A stretch of 42,149 nt of DNA. It comes from Spirochaetae bacterium HGW-Spirochaetae-1 (lineage in GTDB: Bacteria > Spirochaetota > UBA4802 > UBA5550). The position numbers and the translations under genes are program-made. Positions 7,885 through 17,004 of the stretch are shown piece by piece. The DNA lies in assembly GCA_002839375.1 (NCBI GenBank), contig PGXY01000003.1:682964-725112 (forward strand), given 5' to 3'. The notes under the pieces were generated by a model, which saw only the letters and a program-made list of their open reading frames with translations, was not told the DNA's origin and searched no databases. Within the stretch, counting starts at the first letter, position 1, and the number at the start of each line of letters is the position of its first letter.

Positions 7885-10152
7885 ATGGAAATAAACGAGC
7901 AACTGAATAATGTACTCATGGCTGCCTTCAACGAAGCCCAGCGCAACAATCATGAATACCTCACGCCCGAGCATATACTCTACTCCTCCCTTTTCAACAA
8001 CATAGGCAAGAAAATCATCGAAAGCACGGGAGGAACGGTTAACCACCTGGTAACAAAACTCGAAGAATATTTCGAAAAACACATGCCCCGGGTAAAGGAC
8101 ACCGAACCGGTGCAGTCCTCGGGTTTCAAGAACGTCATGGAGAGGGCTATATGGCATACCACCTCGGCCCAGAAAGAAGAACTGGATCTGGGCGATGTCC
8201 TGGTCGCTATCTTCGATGAGGAGGATTCCTTCGCCGCATATTTCATGAAGGATGAGGGAATCACGCGTTACGATCTTCTCAATGTCATCTCCCACGGCGT
8301 GTCCATTTATCCCGAACACGATTACTACGGCTCTGACCCAGAGATTGACGGTGAAAAGATCGCGACTGAAAAAACCGAGGAGAAACCCGGCACTGAAAAT
8401 AAAATCATCGAGTCCTTCACTACGGAGCTGACGGAAAAGGCCAGGGGAGGCCAAATCGACCCCCTCATCGGCAGGGAGGATATTCTTGAGCGTACGGCCC
8501 AGGTATTGTGCCGCCGTATAAAAAACAATCCCATTCATGTCGGTGAGGCCGGCGTCGGCAAGACCGCCATAACCGAGGGCCTGGCCCAGCGGATAGCCGA
8601 CGGGAACGTGCCGGAACCCCTTAAAAACTGTAAAATCTACCAGCTCGATATGGGGGCCCTCATCGCGGGGACCAGGTTCCGGGGCGACTTCGAGGAGCGC
8701 ATGAAAAAGGTCCTGGCCGAGCTCCAGAAAATGGAAAATGTCATTCTTTTCATTGACGAGATACATACTGTCGTGGGTGCCGGGGCTGTATCCGGCGGTT
8801 CCATGGATGCCTCTAACATGCTGAAGCCCGTCCTCTCGTCGGGCCATGTCAAATGCATCGGTTCCACTACCTATGACGAATATAAAAAGTACTTCGAGAA
8901 GGACCGGGCCCTTTCCCGCCGTTTTCAGAAAATCGACATACCCGAGCCCACCATCGGGGAAACCGTTGATATTCTCCGGGGCCTGAAGGACCACTACGAA
9001 AACTACCATCATGTCACCTATACCGATGAGGCGCTTGCGGCAGTGGCCGAGCTCTCATCGAAATATATAAATGACCGCCATCTTCCCGATAAAGCCATCG
9101 ATGTTATTGACGAGGCCGGGGCTTATGCCCGAATGTACGGCAAAGAAGGCGACGAAAGGACCGTCATTGACGTGCCGGAAGTAGAACGCATCATCGCCAA
9201 AATGGCGAAGATCCCCGAGAAGAGCGTCTCCTCTTCGGAAATGACACGGCTCAAAGATATGACATCGGAAATCAAAACGCAGATATATGGGCAGGACAAG
9301 GCCATCGAAATGGTTGCCGAGGCCATAAAGAGAAGCCGCGCCGGTTTCGGCAACCCCGACCGTCCCGTGGCCTCCTTTCTCTTCGTGGGTCCCACGGGTG
9401 TGGGTAAAACCGAACTGGCGCGACAGCTGGCCAATTATCTCGGCATCGCCCTGCACCGCTTCGATATGAGTGAATATCAGGAGAAACACACCGTGTCGCG
9501 ACTTGTCGGCGCCCCTCCGGGGTATGTGGGATATGAGGAAGGAGGGCTCCTGACGGAATCTATCAGGAAAACCCCCTATTCCGTGCTTCTCCTTGACGAG
9601 ATAGAGAAGGCGCACCAGGATATTTTCAACGCCCTCCTGCAGGTCATGGACTACGCCACGCTCACGGACAACTCGGGGAAGAAAGCCGATTTCCGCAACG
9701 TCATCATTATTATGACCTCCAACGCCGGCGCCCGGGAAATCGGCAAACAGCAGTTGGGTTTTGGAGACAGAACCGTCAAGGACGAGGCCATATCAACAGC
9801 AATCGAACGTTTTTTCTCGCCGGAGTTCCGGAACAGGCTCGATGCCGTGGTCAACTTTAACAACCTGGATATGACAATCATTCTCGAAATCGTCAAAAAA
9901 AATGTCCGGGAATTCCAGTCACAGCTGGAAAGTAAAAATATAATCCTGGAAGTGACCGATACCTGTTACCAGTGGCTTGCGGAAAAAGGATATTCACCGC
10001 AATTCGGCGCCCGGGAAATCGCCCGGCTTATACAGGATAAAATAAAATCTTTTTTCATCGACGAGGTGCTTTTCGGCGCCCTGCAAAACGGCGGAAAAAC
10101 CGAGGCGGACATCGAGAACGATACTGTGAAAGTCAGGATAGCATCGCACTGA
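7885..10152 (+). CDS. clpA: ClpA, AAA+ unfoldase of the ClpAP protease
   Basis: A 755-aa double-AAA+ unfoldase. The N-domain (1-145) docks ClpS. D1 has Walker A GEAGVGKT at 220-227 and VILFIDEIHTVVGAG. D2 has Walker A GPTGVGKT at 502-509 and VLLLDEIEKAH. The long ClpB-type middle domain is absent. After TSNAGAREIG comes QQLGFGDR, an LGF version of the IGL/IGF loop that docks to ClpP, so this is a protease partner; clpP itself is not in the window. GAGG before the ATG and a 2-nt gap from clpS indicate coupling. A shortened copy of the dispersed motif (GGCTCTGACCC, 8329-8339) lies in the linker between N-domain and D1. Confidence 0.97.
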   Translation: MEINEQLNNVLMAAFNEAQRNNHEYLTPEHILYSSLFNNIGKKIIESTGGTVNHLVTKLEEYFEKHMPRVKDTEPVQSSGFKNVMERAIWHTTSAQKEELDLGDVLVAIFDEEDSFAAYFMKDEGITRYDLLNVISHGVSIYPEHDYYGSDPEIDGEKIATEKTEEKPGTENKIIESFTTELTEKARGGQIDPLIGREDILERTAQVLCRRIKNNPIHVGEAGVGKTAITEGLAQRIADGNVPEPLKNCKIYQLDMGALIAGTRFRGDFEERMKKVLAELQKMENVILFIDEIHTVVGAGAVSGGSMDASNMLKPVLSSGHVKCIGSTTYDEYKKYFEKDRALSRRFQKIDIPEPTIGETVDILRGLKDHYENYHHVTYTDEALAAVAELSSKYINDRHLPDKAIDVIDEAGAYARMYGKEGDERTVIDVPEVERIIAKMAKIPEKSVSSSEMTRLKDMTSEIKTQIYGQDKAIEMVAEAIKRSRAGFGNPDRPVASFLFVGPTGVGKTELARQLANYLGIALHRFDMSEYQEKHTVSRLVGAPPGYVGYEEGGLLTESIRKTPYSVLLLDEIEKAHQDIFNALLQVMDYATLTDNSGKKADFRNVIIIMTSNAGAREIGKQQLGFGDRTVKDEAISTAIERFFSPEFRNRLDAVVNFNNLDMTIILEIVKKNVREFQSQLESKNIILEVTDTCYQWLAEKGYSPQFGAREIARLIQDKIKSFFIDEVLFGALQNGGKTEADIENDTVKVRIASH

Positions 10153-10200
10153 AATGTTTTGGCGGCGATGCGATTTATCAGGTGATATACCGGGAGCCTA

Positions 10201-10914
10201 ATGATATTCGCCCTGACCAATGAAATCATATTTCCCCCCGTAGAACTTTCCGAGGAGAACGGTATCCTCGCCGTGGGGGGGGACCTTTCACCGGAACGAC
10301 TCATTACGGCCTACAGCATGGGGATATTTCCCTGGTTTTCCGACGATGACCCCATTGTATGGTGGTCGCCCGACCCGCGCTTTGTCCTCTACCCCGAAGA
10401 AATAAAGATTTCCAGAACCATGCGGCAGGTGCTTCGTCGCGGTTACTTTGATATAACCTTCGACCGTGCCTTCGAATCGGTGATCGGTCAGTGCCGCGGA
10501 ACAAGAAGGGGCCAGAAAGGGACCTGGATCACGGATCAGATGATGGAGGCCTATATCGTACTCCACGGCTTGGGACTCGCCCATTCAGTCGAAGCCTGGC
10601 ATGACGGCAAGCTTGCCGGTGGTCTTTACGGCGTATCTCTTGGAAGGTGTTTCTTCGGCGAGTCTATGTTTGCATTGGTTCCCAACGCATCAAAGGCGGC
10701 CTTTATTACGCTCACGGCAAAACTACAGTCGCTGAATTTCCCCATCATTGACTGCCAGGTTTATACACAGCACCTGGAAAGCCTGGGTGCCCGGGAGATC
10801 CCCCGTAGCGAGTTTATATCCTCACTGCACACCCAGCTTGAACATGATACGCTGAAAGGCAACTGGGGAACAATGAGCCTCTTCAGTGAACCAGCCGGTT
10901 CACTCTCTACCTGA
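10201..10914 (+). CDS. aat: Leucyl/phenylalanyl-tRNA-protein transferase
   Basis: A 237-aa cytosolic enzyme that transfers Leu or Phe from aminoacyl-tRNA to N-terminal Lys/Arg of proteins, creating the primary N-degron read by ClpS. Family motifs are GILAVGGDLSPERLITAYSM, GIFPWF, WWSPDPRFVL, TWITDQMMEAY and GRCFFGESMF, in order across the expected length. GGGAG before the ATG supports the start. Its place 48 bp after clpA makes a complete tag, recognise and unfold operon. The last eight bases overlap the end of the convergent gene on the other strand. Confidence 0.97.
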   Translation: MIFALTNEIIFPPVELSEENGILAVGGDLSPERLITAYSMGIFPWFSDDDPIVWWSPDPRFVLYPEEIKISRTMRQVLRRGYFDITFDRAFESVIGQCRGTRRGQKGTWITDQMMEAYIVLHGLGLAHSVEAWHDGKLAGGLYGVSLGRCFFGESMFALVPNASKAAFITLTAKLQSLNFPIIDCQVYTQHLESLGAREIPRSEFISSLHTQLEHDTLKGNWGTMSLFSEPAGSLST

Positions 10915-13522
10915 TGGACCTGAAAACATCGCCCAGCTTTTGGCTGAACAGGACATACTTGTTCTTTGTCGAATTCCCTTCCACGATGAAGGCGAAGCCG
11001 TCTTTGCCGATTACATAACATTCGGAAAGCCTGTTGTCCCTGCCCCGGGCCAGAACCCAATAGTAATCAGCGTCATCCTGCCTGCCCCATCGCTCCTTGA
11101 GGGGCTTGCTTCCCTGCCCGCTGAGCCACCGGTTTGATATTTCTTTTATGTTTTTTTTATCCAGCGGCAGGCTCACCAGGCTTATACTCGTTTCACTGTC
11201 GATACTGGAAAATTGTCGGATAACACCTGTTTTATTATTAGGCGCCTTATTATGTGATTCCCGCCAGCCCGCAGGTATCGAAAGGGTAATGCCCTTTTCA
11301 AGCAATGTCACCGTAACGGTTGGCAAATAGTTTTCAGCAGGAATATCGTCCTCTTTCTTCACCGGTTTCCACAAGCTTCTTTTCATGGTCTGGGAAATCA
11401 GCGCCGCCGCCTTTCGGTCGACCAGATCGAAATTGGATTCATGCATGTCCCATGAGGCTATTTTCACAGAGGGTCTTTTCTTCAGAAGAGATTCAATTTC
11501 CGCCATTTCATCAGCAGAAGGATAGCCTTCAACAGTTATACCGGCATGCCGATAATACTGCAGAACCGATACGAGGCGCGAGAGTTCAATCCTTGTTTTC
11601 CGGAAAAAATAATTTCTTGCCCGCATTTCTTTATCCAGGGTATCACGGTCAAAACCTTCTAGGCCGGGAATCAGCGTTCCCCTGTCCAAGACCTGTCCCA
11701 ACTCGGCGGTAACGCCGCCCGTCAGAGCATCATTCTGCAGCCTGTCGAAGGCAATGCGATACCCGGCAAAAGCCGTTTCTGCATACCGATACCGTGCGAA
11801 ACTCTCACGGCAGTCCTTCAGACTCCCCGTGATGGTATCAATCTCAAACTGTGCTGCCAGGTTTTTCATGGTGCTGTCCACGTTCTTTTCATTCCTGATG
11901 GCGGCATCGCGGTTCTTTAGAAATTCATGGTACAGGATGCCCGCCTCATAGCGGCTGCCTTTAATCCCGGCGGCACAATCAGTCTGTTTTAAACGCAGAG
12001 AACGGATATCATTTGCCGGCAGGGAAGCGAGCACGTCCCTGTCAAATACAATGCCCTTCATGGCAAACCGGGGAATGCCGTCAATCCTCTTTATAGCAGC
12101 AACATAATCGATGTAAACTTTCCGGTCCTCAAGACGCGACAGTGTGCCGCAATCACGTACCAGGGAAGTCACCAGGGCCATATAGCGGCCTCCCTGGTTC
12201 ATCTGATAATCGAGTAGTTCCATGATCCGGGGACGCGGAAGTCTGCGCCACTGTGACACGCGGGTGAGAAAATCCATGGACCTGGCCTTGTGATCATAAC
12301 AGATCTGCATCTGAGACCTGAATTCCCTTTTCGCCCTTTCAAATTCGTTAAAATTTACCATATCTTCATTATGGTAGCCGTTGTCTTTAATTCTCTTATC
12401 CTCATGGAGAAGGATATTATTACAGCGTGCCGTATGGGTGATGATAATCTTTTCAAATTCCTCGTTAAGGCCCCCAACATAGGCCTCGTCATTTTTGTCA
12501 CGGATGTGGGCCAGGGCCTTAAGCCTTAGGCTGTCAATCTCCCGGCAGATCAGGCTTGTATCGGGAAGGGCTGGAATGGTTAGCACTACAGGATTTTCGT
12601 GTATTTTCCCCGCCGGTAAAAGGGATTCGGACTCCCCTTCCGGTAAAATGACTGAGGGCGGAGTGAAAATTGAGGTATCCATGGCCTGGGGATTCCGGTA
12701 GTAATACTGTATTTTCGCCAGGGGAATATCATTCCCGCGCGGCAGTATCGTTCTTATTTCACTATAATGGCCGAACTCCCTGTCTACACGACAATGGACC
12801 TGCTGCCAGCACCATGACTTGTCCAGTGCCTTTTCATCGGGCCGGATACCCTCTGAGGCCGCAATATGTTTCATGGCGCCGGCAAGGATGGCTTCATCAA
12901 GGGACTTCATGCTCCAGTTTGCACTGCCCTCCGTCAGCTCTTCTATTATTTTTCCTTTTACATCATTGATAATGGCGGTACGGGACGAGTCTATGCTGCC
13001 CAGCATCACTTCCCCGGCCATGATCTTCCAGCCCTCCCTGTCTATATGTGTGTTCATGGTAATCTGCACAAGTTCATCGGTGTCTTCGGCAAAAAAGGTC
13101 CGTGCCATGACTGTAAGGCGGTCCTTCACCATGGTCCGCACCTGCGGAGTAAAACTGCCGCGGTCTATTTCCATGACAGCTTCCTTTAACAGCTGCAGGG
13201 ATACCAGGGGCTTCACAGTCACATCAACGCGTTTTTCCATATATTCATGGGTAACACTGACCGGGGTATTCTGGCTGTTTTTAACATCTTCATGGGAGCC
13301 CTGAAACACGGAGATCATTTTTTCCGTTCTTTGTATTTCACGGTCGAGATATGCTGTCACTGAAGCATCGAGAACATTTTTCTTTTCAATTTTCTCTTTT
13401 TCCAGCCTGATAAGCCGCAGGTGATTCTGCCACCATGCACATCTCTTATCCTGCATACCGTCCGAAAAGGCCGTGCCGTAGAGGCCCATGATAATAAGAA
13501 GTAATAACGCTTTTCGTTTCAT
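10907..13522 (-). CDS. Large exported protein of unknown function with C-terminal PsbP/DcrB-like module
   Basis: At 871 aa, with a clear signal peptide (MKRKALLLLIIMGLYGTAFS) and no further membrane segment, so periplasmic or secreted. GGAG precedes the ATG. The bulk is helical and charged, with coiled-coil-like stretches (around 40-75 and 330-420). The last 130 residues (ITLSIPAGWRESHN... to the end) alternate strands and resemble the DcrB/PsbP-like fold, where a LSIPAGW start and a final F-x-x-I helix are common; this is a judgement by eye. Cysteines occur in pairs that may form disulfides. No catalytic motif is recognised. It may share a transcript with the membrane-protein gene upstream. 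Convergent overlap with aat is eight bases. Confidence 0.8.
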   Translation of the reverse strand: MKRKALLLLIIMGLYGTAFSDGMQDKRCAWWQNHLRLIRLEKEKIEKKNVLDASVTAYLDREIQRTEKMISVFQGSHEDVKNSQNTPVSVTHEYMEKRVDVTVKPLVSLQLLKEAVMEIDRGSFTPQVRTMVKDRLTVMARTFFAEDTDELVQITMNTHIDREGWKIMAGEVMLGSIDSSRTAIINDVKGKIIEELTEGSANWSMKSLDEAILAGAMKHIAASEGIRPDEKALDKSWCWQQVHCRVDREFGHYSEIRTILPRGNDIPLAKIQYYYRNPQAMDTSIFTPPSVILPEGESESLLPAGKIHENPVVLTIPALPDTSLICREIDSLRLKALAHIRDKNDEAYVGGLNEEFEKIIITHTARCNNILLHEDKRIKDNGYHNEDMVNFNEFERAKREFRSQMQICYDHKARSMDFLTRVSQWRRLPRPRIMELLDYQMNQGGRYMALVTSLVRDCGTLSRLEDRKVYIDYVAAIKRIDGIPRFAMKGIVFDRDVLASLPANDIRSLRLKQTDCAAGIKGSRYEAGILYHEFLKNRDAAIRNEKNVDSTMKNLAAQFEIDTITGSLKDCRESFARYRYAETAFAGYRIAFDRLQNDALTGGVTAELGQVLDRGTLIPGLEGFDRDTLDKEMRARNYFFRKTRIELSRLVSVLQYYRHAGITVEGYPSADEMAEIESLLKKRPSVKIASWDMHESNFDLVDRKAAALISQTMKRSLWKPVKKEDDIPAENYLPTVTVTLLEKGITLSIPAGWRESHNKAPNNKTGVIRQFSSIDSETSISLVSLPLDKKNIKEISNRWLSGQGSKPLKERWGRQDDADYYWVLARGRDNRLSECYVIGKDGFAFIVEGNSTKNKYVLFSQKLGDVFRSIR

Positions 13523-13547
13523 CGCCCCGTCTCCATGGTGGAAATCG

Positions 13548-13588
13548 CTCCGGCCTTGTCCCCGTGGCTCTCCAGGGGAAGGCCGGAG
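13548..13588. repeat. Strong hairpin in the leader of the 871-aa protein gene
   Basis: CTCCGGCCTT (13548-13557) pairs perfectly with AAGGCCGGAG (13579-13588), with an inner CCCC/GGGG extension. It lies 26 bases upstream of the start codon on the minus strand. No T-run follows, so it is more likely a leader structure than a terminator of the gene upstream. Confidence 0.5.
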
Positions 13589-13680
13589 ATTGTCTCATTA
13601 CAGTATCGATAAAAATGAGGGATTAGATTAGCCGGTTTTCGAGATACGGGATCAATATAAGGAAGAATAAAGGCCGTGAA

Positions 13681-14088
13681 TTACGCATTAACCGGACGAT
13701 ACACAGCAGCAACAATCACACCGGCGACAATGAATTCAGCCATTCCATAAACAAGCCACTGCATGGAGAGCGAAAAAGGCAGCGGATACACAACATATTG
13801 GTTGAACGCTGCAGGAACATTCATGAAAAGTCCTATAACAAGCCCGTAGCGCAGCCCTTCCGCAAGTCCCCTGCCCTCGTATCCCTTCACGAAAATGAAC
13901 ACGAACATGAATGAAAGGAAAATCCCCGTGAGGATCATAATCCACATGAGGTCCATCATTTCGGGACGCCAGAGTTTTGTCGTGGCCTCATAGGCCGACA
14001 TGAGAATAACATTATGGATAAAATAATCCATGGCCTGAAAGGCGAGAAAGACAGCAAGTGTCGAGATAATCAGTCGTTTCCAGTTCAT
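13681..14088 (-). CDS. Small four-helix membrane protein, function unknown
   Basis: A 135-aa very hydrophobic protein with about four membrane-spanning segments (near 8-30, 48-68, 82-100 and 108-130). The first loop contains MDYFIHNVILM and LWRPEMM, and the third helix has repeated glycines (GLRYGLVIGLFMNVP). It resembles small conserved membrane proteins seen in many environmental genomes, but I cannot name a function. The start has GGAGG upstream (CGGAGGTATGTTATG). A sigma-70-like promoter with an overlapping inverted repeat precedes it. Confidence 0.8.
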   Translation of the reverse strand: MNWKRLIISTLAVFLAFQAMDYFIHNVILMSAYEATTKLWRPEMMDLMWIMILTGIFLSFMFVFIFVKGYEGRGLAEGLRYGLVIGLFMNVPAAFNQYVVYPLPFSLSMQWLVYGMAEFIVAGVIVAAVYRPVNA

Positions 14089-14111
14089 AACATACCTCCG
14101 TTGATAATTAC

Positions 14112-14156
14112 ACCATACATATGTTTAGTATTTTGTCAAGTGTTTTTTATACACTT
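14112..14156 (-). promoter_or_regulatory. Sigma-70-like promoter with overlapping inverted repeat
   Basis: On the minus strand a perfect TTGACA -35 (14134-14139) and a TATGGT -10 (14112-14117) are 16 bp apart, 24 bp upstream of the membrane-protein start. AAGTGT (14138-14143 on plus) and ACACTT (14151-14156) form an inverted repeat touching the -35 box, a position suited to a repressor or activator. Confidence 0.55.
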
Positions 14157-14250
14157 CTATCAGGAAAGGAGTCTGGATTATAATACGCCATCCGAGCAAC
14201 AAGAGATTTCTTCTAACGGCAGATCAGTATCGGCACCATGATTATTTTTA

Positions 14251-15315
14251 TCATCGTAAAAGATATTGCAGCTCGCGGCCATTACGAAACAGGATAAACC
14301 GGGTATCGCGGTAATTGCCGAAGAGCCCGGTGAAGCGATCCTTTTTATCAGCAGGATTTTTCACATCACGGATACATACGGCCTTCACATGCCTGCCGTA
14401 TTTCTTAACGATTTCGGCGTAGACCTCAGGGTCATTTTCCCCCGAATCACCTACGAGAATGAAGCGCCTTTCCGGGAAATCATTAATAATGGACGATATG
14501 ACACCTATCTTGTACTCCCGCTGATCGGCCGTGAGAAAATCCAGTGCCGAGGAATCCTTGAGCCTGAAGTTTTTGAGATGCATGGACCCCCGGGGGAACT
14601 TCTCGTCGTCCATGAAGCGCCGGACCGGCTCATAGAGCTGCCAGGGGCTCCCCGAGACATAGTGGAACACAGCACCCTTCCGGGTCCAGCTCCGGTATTG
14701 GTCGGCCATGCCCGGGACTGACCTGAATGGTCTGGTGAAGGTATTCTTTGCCAGTTCCTTTTTATCCAGAACATTGCTGATCTTAATGGTGTCGTCGATA
14801 TCGGAAATGACCGAGATACCCTGCGTGGGAATATATCGTATTTCACCGGTAAATTTCCTACCGTCATCGGTCACAGTCACGGTGCCGATGTGCAGCAGGT
14901 TTCTTTTAAAAAGCGGTAGAATCTCTCCCTTTTTCATGACTACACTTTTCGCAAAGTGCCCATTTCCGTCCGATTCGGGCATGTCAATAATTCCACCTCC
15001 AAGCCTTACGCGAATATCCTTTCCGCCTTTGTTATCCACAAGGAAAAGTTTCGTACGTTCTGCAAAAAGTGGATACCCCGGATCGCCCTCTTCGATATCG
15101 GCGGTCCCGGCAATGATCCTGAGCAGTACCGATCTCTTTAACGAGTCTTCTTCCGGCTCATAGATACTCCCGTGAATATTGATGGTCATGACATCGCTCC
15201 CGGAAAGAAATGCATAGGTAGGATAAAAGACCACCGTTTCATCACTTTTAATTTCGACCCCGGAAACAAGGGATGTCATCAGGCAGGTGAAAAATACCGC
15301 CATAACTTTTTTCAT
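14251..15315 (-). CDS. App1-like (DUF2183) phosphatidate phosphatase domain protein, exported
   Basis: A 354-aa protein with a signal peptide (MKKVMAVFFTCLMTSLVSG). The C-terminal half is the App1/DUF2183 catalytic domain of the HAD superfamily: SDIDDTIK with Asp172 and Asp174 as nucleophile and acid/base, VSGSPWQLYEPV, a lysine in REYKIGVI, and the metal-binding ILVGDSGENDPE. The domain name comes from yeast App1, a Mg-dependent phosphatidate phosphatase; bacterial exported forms are less studied. The N-terminal 150 residues are strand-rich and may bind ligand. AGGA precedes the start. It stands alone on the minus strand. A role in phospholipid turnover in the envelope is an inference. Confidence 0.85.
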   Translation of the reverse strand: MKKVMAVFFTCLMTSLVSGVEIKSDETVVFYPTYAFLSGSDVMTINIHGSIYEPEEDSLKRSVLLRIIAGTADIEEGDPGYPLFAERTKLFLVDNKGGKDIRVRLGGGIIDMPESDGNGHFAKSVVMKKGEILPLFKRNLLHIGTVTVTDDGRKFTGEIRYIPTQGISVISDIDDTIKISNVLDKKELAKNTFTRPFRSVPGMADQYRSWTRKGAVFHYVSGSPWQLYEPVRRFMDDEKFPRGSMHLKNFRLKDSSALDFLTADQREYKIGVISSIINDFPERRFILVGDSGENDPEVYAEIVKKYGRHVKAVCIRDVKNPADKKDRFTGLFGNYRDTRFILFRNGRELQYLLR

Positions 15316-15510
15316 GTCTTATCGATCCTGCAATCTTTTTTCAGCACCGTGATCCCATGAGTCAGCGGGATTAACGGCCAGCCTGATATCAAGTATACGC
15401 CACACCGCCGGTATGCGTCAACACTTATCAAAATATTCCATCATCCCGGAAATGATTTTACTGCGCTGCCGTTCGCCTTTAAACTACATTCAACAGCACG
15501 GGAAAGGTAC

Positions 15511-15810
15511 CGGATACTGATCGTCGAGGATGAAGCCCTCATCGCCATGAATGGAGAAGAAGCCATCGCGCTCGCTGAAAAAGAACTTCCGGATTTGGCC
15601 ATCGTTGATATCGTGCTTGACGGAAAAATGAACGGGATAGAGGTAGCGAGAGAAATCAGAAAGAGAACAGGGATTCCCTTTATCTATATTACGGGAAATA
15701 CCGATGACGCGACCAGGAGTGACGCCATGAAGACCGGGCCGCTCGATTACCTGGAAAAACCCGTTGATATTGAAAAGCTCATTTCATTATTAAAGAACCT
15801 GCACCACTGA
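15511..15810 (+). pseudogene. Response-regulator receiver remnant with internal in-frame deletion
   Basis: The first ATG in this frame (15547) starts an 87-aa protein from NGEEAIALAEKELPDLAIVDI, with phospho-acceptor Asp, YITGNTDD and LEKPVD. Reading upstream in the same frame, bases 15511-15546 encode RILIVEDEALIA, the typical first strand and acidic pocket of a receiver. The roughly 25-30 residues (helix 1 and strand 2) that normally join these parts are missing. The frame stays open back to a TGA at 15358, with no ATG, GTG or TTG before 15547. So it lacks a start for the full domain and has lost a core segment: a decayed gene. If the short form is made, it lacks the acidic pocket. An imperfect hairpin (15805-15838) overlaps its stop. 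Confidence 0.75.
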
Positions 15811-15900
15811 ACAAGTCGCTGCGATGACTTGGTTAGTGCACAGGACCTCACCAGGCTACTTCCGGGAAGGCAATTATTTTTTTATCAACGCACTGCTCTT

Positions 15901-17004
15901 TTAAAATCGCAGGGTAAATCTGGTGCCACTATCCCTGTCAAGAGCGATGGTACCTTTGAGCTGTGAAGCCAGCGCCCCGGTAAGCTGAAGTCCCAGTGAT
16001 GTGGCGGAGCCTATGTCGTACTGTGGGGGGATTCCAACGCCGTCATCGCTTATGGTGAGGACATATCCCGCCCCGTTTTTTGATAATTCGATGCCGATTT
16101 TCCCCTTCCGGCCGCCGGGAAAGGCATATTTTATTGAGTTGGTCACCAGTTCATTTATAATCTGTGCGCAGGGAATGGCCGTATTCAACTCAAGGAAAAT
16201 ATTGTTGATCTCGACCCTGGTCGTGATCGTATCAGATCCCACTCCATAGGAACCGAAAAGGTATTCCAGAAGACTGTTGATATACAACCTGAAGTCGATC
16301 CGGGAAAAGTCGTTCGACTCATCGAGATTTTCATGAACGAGCGCCATGGATCTGACGCGATTCTCGCTGTCCTTGATCATCTCTATGCTCCGGGCGTCCG
16401 TGGCCTTCTGTGCCTGAAGGTTGAGCAGGCTGGTAACTATCTGCATGTTGTTTTTCACGCGATGATGAATCTCCCGGAGCAGCAGTTCCTTCTCCTTAAG
16501 GGAGGCCCGCACCAGCTCTTCTGCTTTTTTCCGCTCCTCTATTTCCTTCTGCAAGTCCTCGGTCCTGATGCGCACCAGGTTTTCCAGGTTTTCCCGATAC
16601 CGCGCCAGTTCCACTTCAGAATTTCGCCGCTTGAGGACATTCTCCAGGGTGGCGGGCAGTGCCTTGAGATAGTAGCCCTCGGAATCCTTGATCACATAAT
16701 CGTAAGCCCCGGCCTTCATGGCCTTTACCGCCACTTCTTCGTCGCCGGTCCCCGTTATAATGATGACCGGGGCCCCCCGTGTGCTGCCGAAAAGATCAAA
16801 GGCGGTTCCGTCGCCGAGAAGATAATCGAGTATCACCACGTCATATTTGTTTTTCTCCAGAAGAGGCAGGGCCTCAGCGATGGAACCGGCCAGGTCATAG
16901 GTATAGCCCGTGCCGGCATGTCCCATAAATCTTTCAAAGGCACGGCGGTCCACCTGATCATCCTCAACAAAGAGAATTCTAATGGCCGATTCACTCATAC
17001 TCAC
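15901..17004 (-). CDS. Receiver-histidine kinase of the HisKA_2/HWE type
   Basis: At 367 aa, an N-terminal receiver (about 8-125: FVEDDQVDRRAF, phospho-acceptor in VVILDYLLGDG, IIITGTGDEE, VIKDSEGYY) is joined by a coiled coil (about 130-175) to a HisKA_2 dimerisation domain with REIHHRVKNNMQIV, then an ATPase domain with NELVTNSIKYAF and ISDDGVGIPP. Kinases of this order take a phosphate on their receiver and act on downstream receivers, often in general-stress or light/redox circuits. It is soluble. Its start overlaps the stop of the upstream receiver gene by four bases (ATGA), so it is the last gene of the mcp-cheW operon. Confidence 0.93.
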   Translation of the reverse strand: MSMSESAIRILFVEDDQVDRRAFERFMGHAGTGYTYDLAGSIAEALPLLEKNKYDVVILDYLLGDGTAFDLFGSTRGAPVIIITGTGDEEVAVKAMKAGAYDYVIKDSEGYYLKALPATLENVLKRRNSEVELARYRENLENLVRIRTEDLQKEIEERKKAEELVRASLKEKELLLREIHHRVKNNMQIVTSLLNLQAQKATDARSIEMIKDSENRVRSMALVHENLDESNDFSRIDFRLYINSLLEYLFGSYGVGSDTITTRVEINNIFLELNTAIPCAQIINELVTNSIKYAFPGGRKGKIGIELSKNGAGYVLTISDDGVGIPPQYDIGSATSLGLQLTGALASQLKGTIALDRDSGTRFTLRF

